This document shows positions 34,987-47,103 of a stretch of DNA of 64,000 bases, one piece after another (position 1 is the stretch's first letter; each line of letters opens with the position of its first letter). The notes below the pieces were generated by a model. The model worked only from the letters and a program-made list of their open reading frames with translations. It did not search any database and was not told the origin of the DNA. This DNA is from Owenia fusiformis (taxonomy: Eukaryota > Annelida > Polychaeta > Sabellida > Oweniidae): positions 24,070,184-24,134,183 of the forward strand of contig CAIIXF020000012.1 of the NCBI GenBank assembly GCA_903813345.2, in the 5' to 3' direction. Both the position numbers and the translations under genes were made by a program.

Positions 34987-36368
34987 CAGCAATTAGTAGG
35001 TCGAGGTTATGTATTTTTAAACAGAGATACGTCAAACGTTTATTTTTTATTATTCGCTCGCATTTTCTTTTATTGCATTGAGAACTTTATTTCGAAATTC
35101 CTTTCTTTTTCATAGTTAGTTATTGAATAGTATAAGTACATAACTTAATCTTGGACGTATTTGTTCATTTAGGTTAAAGACTTTTGCCATACTTATGTTT
35201 AACAAAATATTAATGTTATAAAGTAAAGTTGGTATATTTTGGTAACAGTGCGTTCTCCCATCTGCATCTTTTACACTTTCCTAAGAGTGGTTGCTCTCTC
35301 CGAAAACAATAGATAAAGAGAAACGAGCAGAGGATAAACCAAAAATGTACTTTCTACTTATACTTTCTGATCTATCTAAGTTTTTTTGCTATACAGGTAC
35401 TATTTTCTTAGCAGCTGTGGACCACAGCGTTTAGTGCTTACGTGAAGCGCAACATCTGTTCTCTCTACAGCCACCCCCTTGTTTCAGTACCAAGTGCCTT
35501 TAAGAATAGAACAAAATGAAACATGGGAAATGATACTATTTTTGAATTAGTTTCTTAGATTCTCATCATGAACCTATATGTACATATCTCCAAATATATG
35601 ATACTATAAATACAAATTATGATAGCGATAATTAAAAGTCCATTAAAGTAACCAGTTGTGATCGCTTTAATTGTCCTCATTACTTTGATTGCTCTTCTAG
35701 AGGAGACCCTCAATGGGGTATCCTCGATTTCTTTGTCACATTTTTTACATTTAATTCAGTATTCAATTTCTCCATTGTCAGTTTTACACAGAAATGGCAG
35801 ATTTTTCATAAATTCTTGGAAATATTTTTGTTACTGATCCAAGCTGCCATCGTGTCTAGTTCTGTCATTTTTGAGTTTGTCAAATTATAGTTCCTCGTTG
35901 GAGGCCTCATTATTGTATTATATTCTATTCTTATCTTTCAGGGCACGTGATTGAAGAAGTCCAATGTACAACTGGGCTGATCACCGACGAGAATAGATCA
36001 ATTGCAAGAAGTAAATAAATATACACAGGAAAGTCGTGAAATACTTGACTCGTATAATGGTTACCTGACAAACGCCGGATACACAAATACTTGTTATCAC
36101 AAATAAAATGAAACTAAACGCTCAAGAGATTGGATATTTATCATATCACCACACCTGTAATTTGAAACTCTGGTTATAACTTTGAACGTAAGAAATTTCA
36201 CAGCTTACTTGAGACGCTGGTATGTAAGCTTTAATCAATCAAGGATAGATGCGTAATTATAATTTGATCGGATTATGAGAATAACGCTGAGCACAATGAT
36301 GGCACCAGCAGCGAGGAAATCACACAATATGAAAACAAAGATGTACATTGAAAATTGAAAACATCACA
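34987..36368. other. Upstream region and probable 5' UTR of the GAS2-like gene
   Basis: There is no coding exon. A good acceptor-like sequence (polypyrimidine then CAG, AG at 35940-35941) is followed by GGCACGTGATTG. A 5' UTR exon may therefore begin at 35942 and run into the coding exon. An in-frame TGA at 36330-36332 closes the frame before the chosen ATG. No TATA box stands out. Confidence 0.4.
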
Positions 36369-37040
36369 ATGGCTGAGGATTTTGACCGTAGTAACTCGGT
36401 CAGTCCCGATGGAACGGGGGCTAATATCCGATATACGGACTCTCCGGAGCGTACGGGGGTAGGGGTGGCTCTGGATCCGAAACCATTCCGTCCTTTTAAA
36501 ACCAAAGAGTCGTATCTGGTCGCTATGAAGGAGGATTTAGCGGAATGGTTTAACATCCTCTTTCAGTTGGAGATGACGGAGGATAACTTTTTTAAGGTTC
36601 TAGAAACGGGAGTTGTTCTGTGTCAATTAGCGAATAATATCCGCCAGATGGCTCTGGAGTTCACTGAACTAAACAATAACGTTAACACGACAAACAGTAA
36701 AATTCCCGTCACTGATGTCATATACCGTCGAAACGTCAACCCGGGGACGTTCCTCACCCGGGATAATATATGTAACTTTATAACATGGTGCAGAGGATTA
36801 GGGATACCAGATTGCTTATTGTTCGAAACAGACGATCTGGTGATGCGGAAAAACGAACGCAGCGTCGTGCTGTGTTTGTTGGAGGTAGCTCGACGCGGAG
36901 CAAGGTTCGGGATGGTTGCTCCTTGTCTTATACAGCTAGAGCGTGAAATAGACGCCGAGATCCTCGGGGAGAAGCTGCCAGAGGCGGAACAGCCGTTTAA
37001 ACAGATACAGACGTGCGATCTACTGTCCCTGGACGAAATG
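36369..37040 (+). CDS. GAS2L-like: GAS2-like exon 1 (CH domain)
   Basis: The exon encodes residues 1-224. The start is fixed by an in-frame TGA 39 nt upstream. It ends at ATG|GTAAAC in phase 0. It contains the whole CH domain and the first residues of the GAR domain (LLSLDEM). Confidence 0.9.
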
Positions 37041-40000
37041 GTAAACATATTTTATTGAGCTTACCCTTTCTGGCATTGTAAAATGTACCATATCGTCACA
37101 GATCCGGAGCCAGATCCAGCCCCTATTGGTAGTAGGCTCAATGAATAAATAGTATATTCATTGAGCCTAGACACCAAGAAGAGGTAACTGGCAGAGGTTC
37201 GTGCATATCGTTAAGAAGATAGCATGCGTGACGAGGCAAAAATGGAATTATGATTTGAGATTTGTAGAGTTATGCGACTTACTATGTTAGGTAACGTCGT
37301 GTAACTTTTCATGTACAAGTCTCATCTTACAAAATTTAAAGCGTTTGATTAATCATAACAAATTATACACGACATTTATTATATTATTACAATATTTCAA
37401 CAGTTAAGATGGCATTTTCTGACATTCACCCATCAAATTATCAATCATAAATTCAATAGACGTCAGTAACCAACAGTAAAGCATTGTTGTGATAAGAAGT
37501 TGCCGCGTCACAGCTCGGTGTTATGTTTAACAATGATATACGATGTTAAACTCATTTAAAACACTTGACATTCTTGTCATTTCGGATCGGGACATGCTAC
37601 TGATACCGATAGTAGAGACTATATATATTATACACAACTTAATCAAATAAGTCACTGATAAGGAAACACTTACCATTTAGTCTCAATTACTTATTTTTTA
37701 ATGCTTATAGTCTCAATTGCTTATTTTAATCCTTGTGTTTGGCCAGAGAACATATATCTACAAGATGCGATCTACAAATTACAAGTCTTCAAAACTCTTT
37801 GGAAGTCATGGGTGGTGATAGAGACCTCTATGAAGAACAATAGGCAATGCTTTCTATTAATAAGATTCAAGAGTGATTGTGTTTCGAGTCTAATAATAGA
37901 CAATTGACTTTCTCGCAAATCAATTTTAAAACGTTTTATAAAAATATACAATGTAGTAAAAATAGAAAGTTCAATAGCTTGGCCATATTCTTTACTTTTC
38001 AAATAGCTCCCAGTCGGTGGAAATTAAAAATATTAATTATATGAATGAACTAATTTGTTTAAAAACTCCCGAGACGCCATTAGAAAGAGAAATTAGAAAT
38101 GATTCAGTTTATTTAAAATAATTTCCATATTGTTAATAACTCCATGCAAAATAAACGATCTTCATCCACAAACTCCCCATCAACAAAAAACTTCTGTGAG
38201 CTCGTACTCTATTAGGCAAGATAAACATAACATCAATGACACAACCATAAAATAGATACGACTAAAACGGACCTCCGAGTCTTACCTTGTATTCGTGAAT
38301 TCGAATGCAACTAACGCCTGTCGGCTGCCGGTTTAACATACTATATATTTTTATGGCCAACTCATTTATATGAATGGAATAGTGGCAGTCACTACTCATA
38401 TTTAGATGAGTTGCCCATAAATAGCCGACAGGCGTTAGTTGCATTTGCGAATACAAGCCAACTCTTAAAAGTACAACAATTCTACGAAAATCAAGTTCCT
38501 TGCTTCAGACTACAGCTTTTGCGTCATTTCCATTACCCCGAGTATGATGACTTGATCGTTTTAAACCGTTACTCTTTCAGGTGCGCGAGCTGGTGGCCAT
38601 ATGTACGTGTCCAGTACAATTCGCTGTCATAAGGTTATCTGAGGGCAAATACCAAATAGGTGATACAAGAACAATCATATATGTCAGGGTAAGAGAATAA
38701 ACTTATAATTCAAATCCCCTCTTAAAATAGTTTTAAATTCTCAGTCAAAATTTTCTCTCAAATAGATACGTTCTCTATCAAATTCTTTCTTGAAATGGTT
38801 TTACGTTCTCTATTAAATTCTCTCTAAATCAGTTTTACGTTCTCTATCAATTCCTCTCTTAAAATAGTTTTACGAACTCTATTAAATCTCTCTTAAAACA
38901 GTTCACTGAAAACAGTTTTATGTTGTCAATCAAATCCTCTCTTAAAATGGCAAAATCGCCTCCTCGTAATATAACTAGGTTATAGCAAGAACATTTGGAT
39001 GTTTAGTCTTCCTTTACCTAAGAATGCGATAATGATTTAGACGTTGGTTTTGTAGATCCTGCGTAATCACGTGATGGTACGTGTTGGGGGTGGATGGGAT
39101 ACCCTGGAGAACTACCTTGACAAACACGATCCCTGTCGTTGCGAAACATATGGACACAAGACACCACGCCGTAAACGACCCACTGATAGGAGAGGTAGCG
39201 CACCCCCACAATCCCTCACGAGAGCTAAACTAAATGAGAGCAACCCTAGTCCAGATTCTAAGATGTAAGTTTTAGTTATCCCCGGAAGTTATCCTCTCGG
39301 GGTGAAGTACATGTAGTAAAGTGGGCTAGACCAAACATTAGTATAAAACGTTGTCTTTTTGCCCAATTGATATCTGAATGTCATCACAAAGACGGTAACT
39401 TCCCACCACTAGGCTAGGCCTACACATTTCTCAATCACAAGGTTGTTATTTGTAACAGACACCAACACTCAGGGAGTAACAGACCTATGCCGCAACACAA
39501 GTAGAGAGAACTTGGACAGTTATGAGCACAATGAAGGTCCATTTACACTGCTTATTAAATAGATCTATAGATTTGTTTCCCATTTGTTACAGGCACCAGC
39601 GCTCAGGGAGTATCAGCCATGTGCTGTAAGCTTATAACCCAACTAGAGAGAATCTTGACAGTAACGAGCACAATGTCCATTCACATTGCTTATTAAATAG
39701 ATTTGTTTCCCATTTGTTACAGGCACCAGCGCTCAGGGAGTATCAGCCATGTGCTGTAAGCTTATGACCCAACTAGAGAGAATCTTGACAGTAACGAGCA
39801 CAATGTCCATTCACATTGCTTATTAAATAGATTTGTTTCCCATTTGTTACAGGCACCAGCGCTCAGGGAGTATCAGCCATGTGCTGTAAGCTTATAACCC
39901 AACTAGAGAGAATCTTGACAGTAACGAGCACAATGTCCATTCACATTGCTTATTAAATAGATTTGTTTCCCATTTGTTACAGGCACCAACGCTCAGGGAG

Positions 40001-41924
40001 TATCAGCCATGTGCTGTAAGCTTATAACCCAACTAGAGAGAATCTTGACAGTAACGAGCACAATGTCCATTCACATTGCTTATTAAATAGATTTGTTTCC
40101 CATTTGTTACAGGCACCAACGCTCAGGGAGTATCAGCCATGTGCTGTAAGCTTATAACCCAACTAGAGAGAATCTTGACAGTAACGAGCACAATGTCCAT
40201 TCACATTGCTTATTAAATAGATTTGTTTCCCATTTGTTACAGGCACCAGCGCTCAGGGAGTATCAGCCATGTGCTGTAAGCTTATAACCCAACTAGAGAG
40301 AATCTTGACAGTAACGAGCACAATGTCCATTCACATTGCTTATTAAATAGATTTGTTTCCCATTTGTTACAGGCACCAACGCTCAGGGAGTCTCGTGCCA
40401 AGCAGCTCAGGTTCAGAACTTTGCCGTCACCCAAGTACAGAGAGTCTGGACAGTAACTACTCGCAGTATTCCACTTCTTCGCAACATTCCCAAATGTCAG
40501 TGGCCTCCCAGAGGTCCACATCTTCCAGTAAATCTGCTCAATCTTACCGACGAGTGAAATCATCTGGGTATGGTCAACAATCACCATCTAATGGACTTAA
40601 GACCATACCCCAGACACCAACAAGCACTAAGCCTGCAGCCACCAAGTGGCGTAGATACGAAGACAATGATGATCCTGAGGATGATGAAGTTGCTCCTCTA
40701 AATACAAGTATGCCAAACGAGGCTCGTATTACGAGGAGATCACCCAGACCTGGGCAGAGCGACGGTGCTGATAGAAGACGTTCACAATCTTTGGGGAATA
40801 TCGATGTGAACAAACAGTTAAAACTAGGACAGCAACGTGATCTTAAGGACCTTGATAAGTTAATGATAACGCGAGGGGAATCTGGTAGGCACATACTGGA
40901 TGATAAAGAGGTTGAACTCAATCAAAAAGTGGCTCCAACCCAGCGTGAAAAACCGAAATCACGTCATATATCAAAGATTCAAGGTAGCCGCAGCACGAGC
41001 CTAAATCGTGATGGAAAATCACCCACCAGAATTCCAAATGGAACTAGTCGATCCCCACGTGATAGAAGCAACCAAAGAGATAATAGCCTTAGTCGAATTC
41101 CAGATACAAAACAAGCTAGAAGGCCAACGCAGCAAGGAAGTAAGGGCCCTCGTTCCAAGAGTCTAGTACGCTCTAAAACATCTGAAGATATCCTTCTTTC
41201 TGCAATGCGTACACGACCCACAACACCTACATCATCGAGGTCGAGGCCAACTACACCAACAATGATGTCTTCAAGGTCAAGGCCAACTACACCAACGTCA
41301 TCTAGGTCAAGGCCGACCACACCCAGACCTGCTAAATCCAATACGACCCAGGGTCAATTGTACCCTACTCCTAGTCCACATTCTAGATCACAATCAAGCA
41401 CACCTACGCACAGAAGAGCCTCGCATAATGAATACACACCGGGCACTGGTAGTCGACCAAATAGCAGACCCGGCAGTCGAAATGGAAGCACTGAGTCGCT
41501 TAACTCAGTTGGGGGCAAATATTATGTCAACGGACATGTAAATGACAAACCTCCAACTGGCAAAAAAGTCATCAAAAGAAGGAACTCATTTGATTGTATT
41601 TCCCCAACAGAAACATATGAAGATAACGATGCCATTAATGCTATCTTTAGTTCTCTAACAAAGCCCCCAGAAGCTTCTCTCCCTACAGAAAGGAAAGATG
41701 ATAAGCATATATCGAGAACTAAAATCCCTGTACCTTTAACAAAACAACGACCCAGGAAGATCTCTCTGCCTGGAGATTTGAATAGAGAAGACTCTGGACT
41801 TGGGAGGTATTCTCCTGACAGTTGCGTCGCAGACCTTGATCATTTTGATGACGAGGATCTACCTAGTCAAATTTCAAAACAAGCCAATCAGATCATGTCA
41901 GAATTCGCATCATGGCATGTATAA
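36369..41924 (+). CDS. GAS2L-like: GAS2-like cytoskeletal linker protein, four coding exons
   Basis: Coding exons are 36369-37040, 38581-38688, 39056-39264 and 40373-41924 (joins in phase 0, 0 and 2), giving 846 aa. Residues about 50-180 form a calponin-homology domain ([40 protein letters not shown]). Residues about 219-289 form the GAR/GAS2 domain, assembled across three exons ([48 protein letters not shown]). The tail is Ser/Arg/Pro-rich with an SRIP motif (41091-41102) of the SxIP type that binds EB1. Known family members crosslink actin and microtubules. The architecture fits GAS2L1/2/3; which paralogue is unclear. A 130-bp array in intron 3 may add optional micro-exons. Confidence 0.9.
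38581..38688 (+). CDS. GAS2L-like: GAS2-like exon 2 (first part of GAR domain)
   Basis: This 36-codon exon sits between the acceptor TCTTTCAG and the donor AGG|GTAAGA, phase 0 at both ends. It encodes [20 protein letters not shown] and continues to IIYVR, matching the zinc-binding half of the GAR domain. Confidence 0.9.
38700..38950. repeat. Degenerate tandem repeat in GAS2-like intron 2
   Basis: Six or so imperfect units of about 35-40 bp, built on TCTCTTAAAATAGTTTTACG and TTCTCTATCAAAT, start just after the exon 2 donor. Unlike the other intronic arrays, the unit does not obviously derive from exon sequence. Confidence 0.65.
39056..39264 (+). CDS. GAS2L-like: GAS2-like exon 3 (second part of GAR domain)
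   Basis: Acceptor GGTTTTGTAG, donor AGAT|GTAAGT, 69 codons plus two bases. It encodes [20 protein letters not shown] through HDPCRC, then a basic linker ([12 protein letters not shown]). The two-base overhang AT joins the G of exon 4 to make a methionine codon. Confidence 0.9.
39459..40372 (+). repeat. 130-bp tandem array of a 3' splice site with candidate 33-nt micro-exons
   Basis: Six near-identical 130-bp units start at 39593, 39723, 39853, 39983, 40113 and 40243, followed by the real exon 4 start at 40373. An older, diverged copy starts at 39459. Each recent unit carries the acceptor CCCATTTGTTACAG, then the first bases of exon 4 (GCACCA(G/A)CGCTCAGGGAGT), then a donor-like GTAAGC 33 nt later. 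Downstream bases still align to exon 4 (GAATCTTGACAGTAAC against GAGTCTGGACAGTAAC), so the array arose by copying the exon boundary. Confidence 0.9.
39593..39625 (+). CDS. Candidate micro-exon 1 of 6, 33 nt, GAS2-like gene
   Basis: Acceptor ACAG|GCACC and donor GCT|GTAAGC bound 33 nt. The micro-exon enters and leaves in phase 2, so inclusion would insert [11 protein letters not shown] before the exon 4 sequence without shifting frame. Equivalents are at 39723-39755, 39853-39885, 39983-40015, 40113-40145 and 40243-40275. Differences in the core (CAG versus CAA) are synonymous. It remains a prediction without transcript evidence. Confidence 0.35.
40373..41924 (+). CDS. GAS2L-like: GAS2-like exon 4 (Ser/Arg/Pro-rich C-terminal tail)
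   Basis: The exon begins after CATTTGTTACAG; its first base completes the split Met codon, and it ends at TAA. It encodes residues 330-846: serine-rich [16 protein letters not shown], acidic [11 protein letters not shown], four S(R/S)SRPTTP repeats (about 41213-41330), an SRIP motif, and the C-terminal [19 protein letters not shown]. Family tails of this kind bind microtubules and EB proteins. Confidence 0.88.
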
Positions 41925-42565
41925 AAAATTGCATTTAGATGGTGTTAGGGAAACCTTTTAGGTTTAATCCATCGTCCATGATCCATACATTTTATGAAAT
42001 TCTTGCTTGACCTCGTAATTACTAGCCCTTTCTTGATGCCTCGTTTGATGTGGGAAGATTGTAGAAAGAGGAGACGAGATGCAAACATGGATGCCTCTCC
42101 TACTGATTTGCCAAAGACAATAACAGGTCTAAAGCTGGACATTGTTGAAGCATAATGAAAGAATGGAAGAAACTAATATATAGACTTAGTGAGTAGAGTA
42201 TTTATTGCCACCTTTGGACAGTTTATATGAGTGCACACCAAAGCAATCACCCCTGGGCAATGTGAGAATTTAAGGGTGGGCATTTGAAGCCAGAAAGTGA
42301 TGCCCTTACATTCGTGAACATGCCAACAAGTGTCCATGGCAACAGTGAAGTATTCATCTGAAGGTTTTACCAATCTTCGCCAAGTTATACATTTACACTT
42401 TTGTAAATCACATTTAGAAGTATTATGATCCTGGATCCTGTTGTCAAGAGTTTATCCAAGGTTTTAGACATTTATAGACATTTGGACTTTTGTATAGATG
42501 GTTGCTTCACGGTATATTTAAACATTTATAAAGCACAATCATAATGATGCAATGATTTTAAGTTC
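41925..42565. other. 3' UTR and downstream region of the GAS2-like gene
   Basis: This is non-coding sequence after the stop. No poly(A) signal could be assigned with confidence close to the stop; AATAAA-type sequences occur only further downstream (for example near 44262). Confidence 0.35.
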
Positions 42566-42571
42566 AGTATA

Positions 42572-42657
42572 CCCTTTGCATTCGTTTGACTTCACTTCTT
42601 AAAAGAGAGCTTCGTCTCACTCTTTCAAACTAAAATAACTAGACTCTGCGCGCAGGG
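42572..42657. mobile_element. CCCTTTGCATTCG..GCGCAGGG miniature element
   Basis: The ends are CCCTTTGCATTCGTTTGAC and ACTAGACTCTGCGCGCAGGG, flanked by TA at 42570-42571 and 42658-42659. It is inverted relative to the copy at 28648 and lies in the 3' flank of the GAS2-like gene. Confidence 0.65.
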
Positions 42658-42839
42658 TAAGTTCAGTATGTACACATAATAATATCATCCATTTAATGCA
42701 TTTTTGAAAGCATAACATACTGATGTTCATGAATGAAATTTGCAGCTCATAAAATGGGTTATTCCATTAATTGTCATTCTTTAATCTCAAGGACTTAGCC
42801 TGGGAAAGTATGTCAATGATTTATACCATCCAGAATATA

Positions 42840-43030
42840 AGGTGATATCAGGATACCCTGTATGGTGGATATTGCAACACCCTGTATGTTGCAAATTGTG
42901 AGATACTAGGACACCTTGTATGTTACATATTGCAACACCCTGTATGTTGCATATTGTGAGATACTAGGACACCCTGTATGCTACATAATGTGAGATACTG
43001 AGACACCATGTATGTTACATATCGTGATAA
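42840..43030. repeat. Degenerate tandem repeat, ACACCCTGTATGTT units
   Basis: About five irregular units of CACC(C/T)TGTATGTTACATAT + TGTGAGATACTAGG occur in direct order. Flanks are unremarkable. Confidence 0.65.
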
Positions 43031-43034
43031 TATT

Positions 43035-44370
43035 GTCAGCTATGTGAGCTTGAAGTTTAGTCTTGCATTAAGCTTTTCTCTCTAATCTCCTCTATCTCTT
43101 GCAGCAATAACTGCTCAGGGGCAAATATGACAAAGTGAGAGCTGAAAACGTACTTTGTAAACTGTTCGTGAAGTTGCGGTCGAAAACATGTCGGCCTATT
43201 TTCCAAAAAATCTCCAAATATCAGGAAATGTAAGACAAGAGCTAAGAGGGATTGGTGAGGAGGTGTACGAGAAAATACATGTTGCAAAAATTTAATGTTG
43301 TAAAGCTGCCAAATGCTTTAAGCTGTTCTTAAAAGACGTAGTTTAATCGTGAAGATGTGAATTGGACAATCAAAACATTCAAAAGCCCATGCCTGCTCAA
43401 CTTTTTCATTGGATGATTTTTTTGATAATTAGTAAAACTGGTAGTTAAAACAATTAATTAACTTACTCAATTAACTTGCTCTTGAATGAGGTATACAATA
43501 AGTACAGAACGAACTGTTATATCAAATCTGCCCTTCAAGTTCGAATACCATTCCAAGTTAATACTGGACTGAGAAATGTGGGCATATTTGACATAGGGAG
43601 CAAAGGGAGCAAAAATTGTAAAATTGAAGATAATACGAGCAGTGGATCCATAAATTGAAGAGGAAATTGGACAGATTTCTAGACCCATTTTGACAATTTT
43701 TTAGCCAAGATTTGAACATTTTCAACGAGGCCAATTTTCTCTTAAACTAGGCCATATAAGGACCCCAGACAAACCGATGTATACTGAATTACTGGACGGA
43801 AAAATCATTAATTATACTTCTTGGAAATCAGTTATATTACAAATGTTGCTTACTATCATAAACAAAGAATCAAACATCTGAAACAAAAATAACACAACTG
43901 ATTTCCAGAAATTCAAATTTAAGATATTTTCAAGACAGACATGAATAAACTGCATAATATAAACACTGCCAGCAGTTCATATGAATTGATAAGCTTGCTT
44001 ATCTGGGATTGTGTCAATTAATATACATAGAAAAATATATCTGGATATGTGTAAGGTCAATTAATATACATAGAAAAATACATTTGCATATGTGTAAGAA
44101 ATGACAATGTCAAAAATGATGCCTCTTAAATATGAAGAACATTTCGTTTATGATTGTTTTGTATCTGTTCTGTTACTATGTTATGTTAAAGTCGTTGAAT
44201 TTATGCTATTATTTTATCATTGTAATACTGCTAAATGATTGATAATAGCTTTGTTATTTAAATAAATTAAGTACATGTACTGTAATAAGCGTTCAGTTCT
44301 TTTTTGATAACTGGAGAGAATGATCCATAGACCCTATCAAGGTTTCTACAACATTGTCAGTGTGAAATTC
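43035..44370. other. Non-coding, no feature recognised
   Basis: There is no supported exon or RNA. A 30-bp segment (GTCAATTAATATACATAGAA) is directly repeated near 44012 and 44058. Confidence 0.35.
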
Positions 44371-44383
44371 CCTGACAAATAAG

Positions 44384-44626
44384 AGATTTTGCAACTCACT
44401 TATAGCATGTATACTATTCCCGTGTAATGGATAACTTATGAAGCGTTTGAATAAGTCATCATTTATTGCGCAGCTTTATATGTCCACAAGTGTGATATTT
44501 TTTTCGTATAGATGACGATTTATAAGAATATCACACTTATGGATGTATAGGAGAGCTGCGCAAAAAAATGATGAAATGTTATACGGGATTTATAAACATG
44601 CTATAAGTGAGTTGTGAAATCTCTAT
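44384..44626. repeat. Inverted-repeat (hairpin) element about 243 bp
   Basis: The left arm GAGATTTTGCAACTCACTTA is mirrored by TAAGTGAGTTGTGAAATCTC at the right. Inner blocks also pair (GCGCAGCT with AGCTGCGC; CACAAGTGTGATATT with AATATCACACTTATG). The centre is near 44.51 kb. Probably a MITE; no target duplication was assigned. Confidence 0.65.
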
Positions 44627-44629
44627 TGA

Positions 44630-46135
44630 CACGGAAAATTACTTATTTCCTGATTTCTTTAATTTGCATCTTTTGACTCAGTTAAATCCATGTATTCAAT
44701 TATCTATATCAACAGGCTTCTTTTAATCAATTTTTACTACAAAATCCCAGGCTGGCACATTTTATAAGTTCACATCCCATGATACTAAGGGCATTTTTGG
44801 CCTAATTTGGAGATATTCTGATATAAACCTGAATATACTAGTATTTTAATAAATAAGGCCAATGCATTATTATGATAAATAAATTTCAATAACTAAGTCA
44901 TTCACCCATTTTCATAGATTGTGATAGAAATATTGTTCCATATTGCACAACCTGAACCTATGGTGAAGAACTGCCTAATCTTAAAATAACAAACATAAAA
45001 TTTAACACTCCAGTCTAACCTTAACCATGATCTCACATCCGCATTCATTTCCCTATAAGTAGCAGATCATTCACTTTGTGAAGTGATATCAAAATGTCAA
45101 GATTCCTTGAAGTATTGCCAAGTTAAAGATGAACACAGGCCTGACATCTTTATTTCAAATTAAATATTAGACACAATCTGGTAAAAATATCCTCAGAGAA
45201 TTTGAATAAAAGTCTGATTATCATGATCTAAAATCATTCGGAATTAGCTACTTTATGAAACCAATCCTACTCTCGTATCATGTCAGTTCATGTAACACTA
45301 TTCACAACCTTTTACCAAGAGATCACTAAGGACTTTGACCATTCATGTTTTTACATTGAGCATATTACTCAGGAGTCAGAAGCCAAGAAACACCAGCTCC
45401 TGCCGCCACCATAATATTTAGAAACCTCAAGACCCTTGACCCTCATAAACAAGGCACAGAGTAAAAAAATATGGTACCTGAAATAAAAAATTCCTGCCTT
45501 GAAAATCCAGTATGACTAAAAACTAAATGGTTCTAAATTTCCATGCAAGGAAACATCTCTGAAAATTAGTAGGAGGGTAGGTATTTCGCCTGGATCCCTC
45601 GAACACTCCCCCCCTGGCTACTGTCCTGAATAACAAAATGTGCAAAGTGGCAACCATGTAATTTACACAGCATGCCTAAAACCAACCCAAAAAATTAGAT
45701 CTTGGCACTGGTCTGTTCTTGCATCTGGAGAATTTCGAGTTGACGATAATTGGTTTTTCTGGATATTGATGACATGATTCATGACGCCTGCCCGCCTGCC
45801 CAGCAGAACAAGATGACAATTTAGCAGTTTTTCAGAGGATAAAAATGCTTACATTTCAATTGATGACCATACTCCCCTCTTCTTTCTTCAGACAATTGGG
45901 ATAATAAATAAGACAACATGAACATTATTTTCATATTTTTCACACCTCTCTAATATCTTTACAATAAATACACACATATTTAAATACAATGTATTGGACA
46001 TGAACATATTCCTTTATCTGGCAATTAGAGACATGAAAATCTTTCTAAAATTACATTTTTGAAATTAAATAAATCAAGATAAAGCAAAATGATAGGAAAA
46101 CCTCAACATGATAATAACAAGGTGTTAACATGCAA
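44630..46135. other. Non-coding, no feature recognised
   Basis: AT-rich, with no supported exon, RNA gene or clear repeat end. Confidence 0.35.
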
Positions 46136-46139
46136 CATG

Positions 46140-46262
46140 TAACCACCTGCCATTTGTTACAGACGCCGAATGCCTAACACTAAACATCATTCACAAAAAT
46201 ATGTCACCACTAACAATATGTCACCACTTGTGGTGGTGACATAACAATAAAATTTGCATGCC
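46140..46262. repeat. Interspersed repeat with TGTCACCACTTGTGGTGGTGACA hairpin (uninterrupted copy)
   Basis: CCACCTGCCATTTGTTACAG leads into a hairpin in which ATGTCACCAC faces GTGGTGACAT. A paralogous copy near 55549-56275 is identical in plan but split by a 614-bp insertion exactly at the hairpin. This copy therefore serves as the empty site. Confidence 0.65.
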
Positions 46263-46482
46263 CCTATTGCCAGATAGGTAGGGATATTTTCATGTTTAAT
46301 ACTGTTTTATAAATCTACAATGGTTATAAATGCATAATTTTACAATGTAAGTTTGGATATAAGAGTTAAGTCAATGGAATGACATAAGTTAAATCAATAG
46401 TGATTCAAGGATCCTTATCTGTACATGTAATTCATATTTTGGTGTCATTGATGATCGTAATTACAAACAATGCCCTTTTAAG

Positions 46483-46625
46483 GTAAAACCTGTGTTACTG
46501 AATAGCTCTTTCTGTTCATAGTGAACAACATTTCTCAAAACATTGATTCTTGGCTAAAAATCCTCTCTGTTAGTGTAGTGTTTACATACCTACAATGAAC
46601 ACTTTGAGGATTCAGGTTTTACTGT
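46483..46625. mobile_element. Pogo/Tigger-like miniature element
   Basis: It starts TAAAACCTGTGTTACTG and ends TTCAGGTTTTACTG, imperfect inverted ends about 145 bp apart. Related in end sequence to 27197-27379. Confidence 0.5.
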
Positions 46626-47046
46626 TTAATATCCTTTAGGCTGTTTATGATATTGAGAATAACCCAATAACAAGAACAGGGCATCTCAAAGTTGAGGGAT
46701 AAACCCAATATCTAGAACAGACTTTAATTCATAACGATAATCCTTTATTCGATATTATCAATTATAATATAGAGTTTGTGGAAAGTTACAATGGTTCATA
46801 GGTTTGATATTAAAAACATAAGGGGATGTAAATATTTCTGACATATATTTCCCACTCAAAAGTCCAAGGCTATAACTTGTATGGGTTAAACTAATATATT
46901 GGATTGTACTTTGAAATGATATGTTCATGTCAGAAATCAAATATATAATTTACTCAAAAATGGAATCATACAACTCATACATAGTAAATAATAAATATGC
47001 AATATTAAGTTTATGAGAATATAACAGTTGGAAATCATCATCATCT

Positions 47047-47103
47047 TACCAGTTTTGACCTACTTTACTTACATTACAAGTAAAGTAGGTCAAAACTGGT
47101 AAG
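47047..47103. repeat. Near-perfect 25-bp-arm hairpin at the edge of the 119-bp array
   Basis: TTACCAGTTTTGACCTACTT is followed by its complement after a seven-base loop. The right arm ends with AAAACTGGTAAG, the start of the first array unit, so the hairpin and array share sequence. Confidence 0.8.

Noticed and set aside
40574-41341. Minus-strand frames of 115 and 120 aa opposite GAS2-like exon 4
   Set aside because: They are shadows of the repetitive Ser/Arg/Pro coding sequence on the plus strand.
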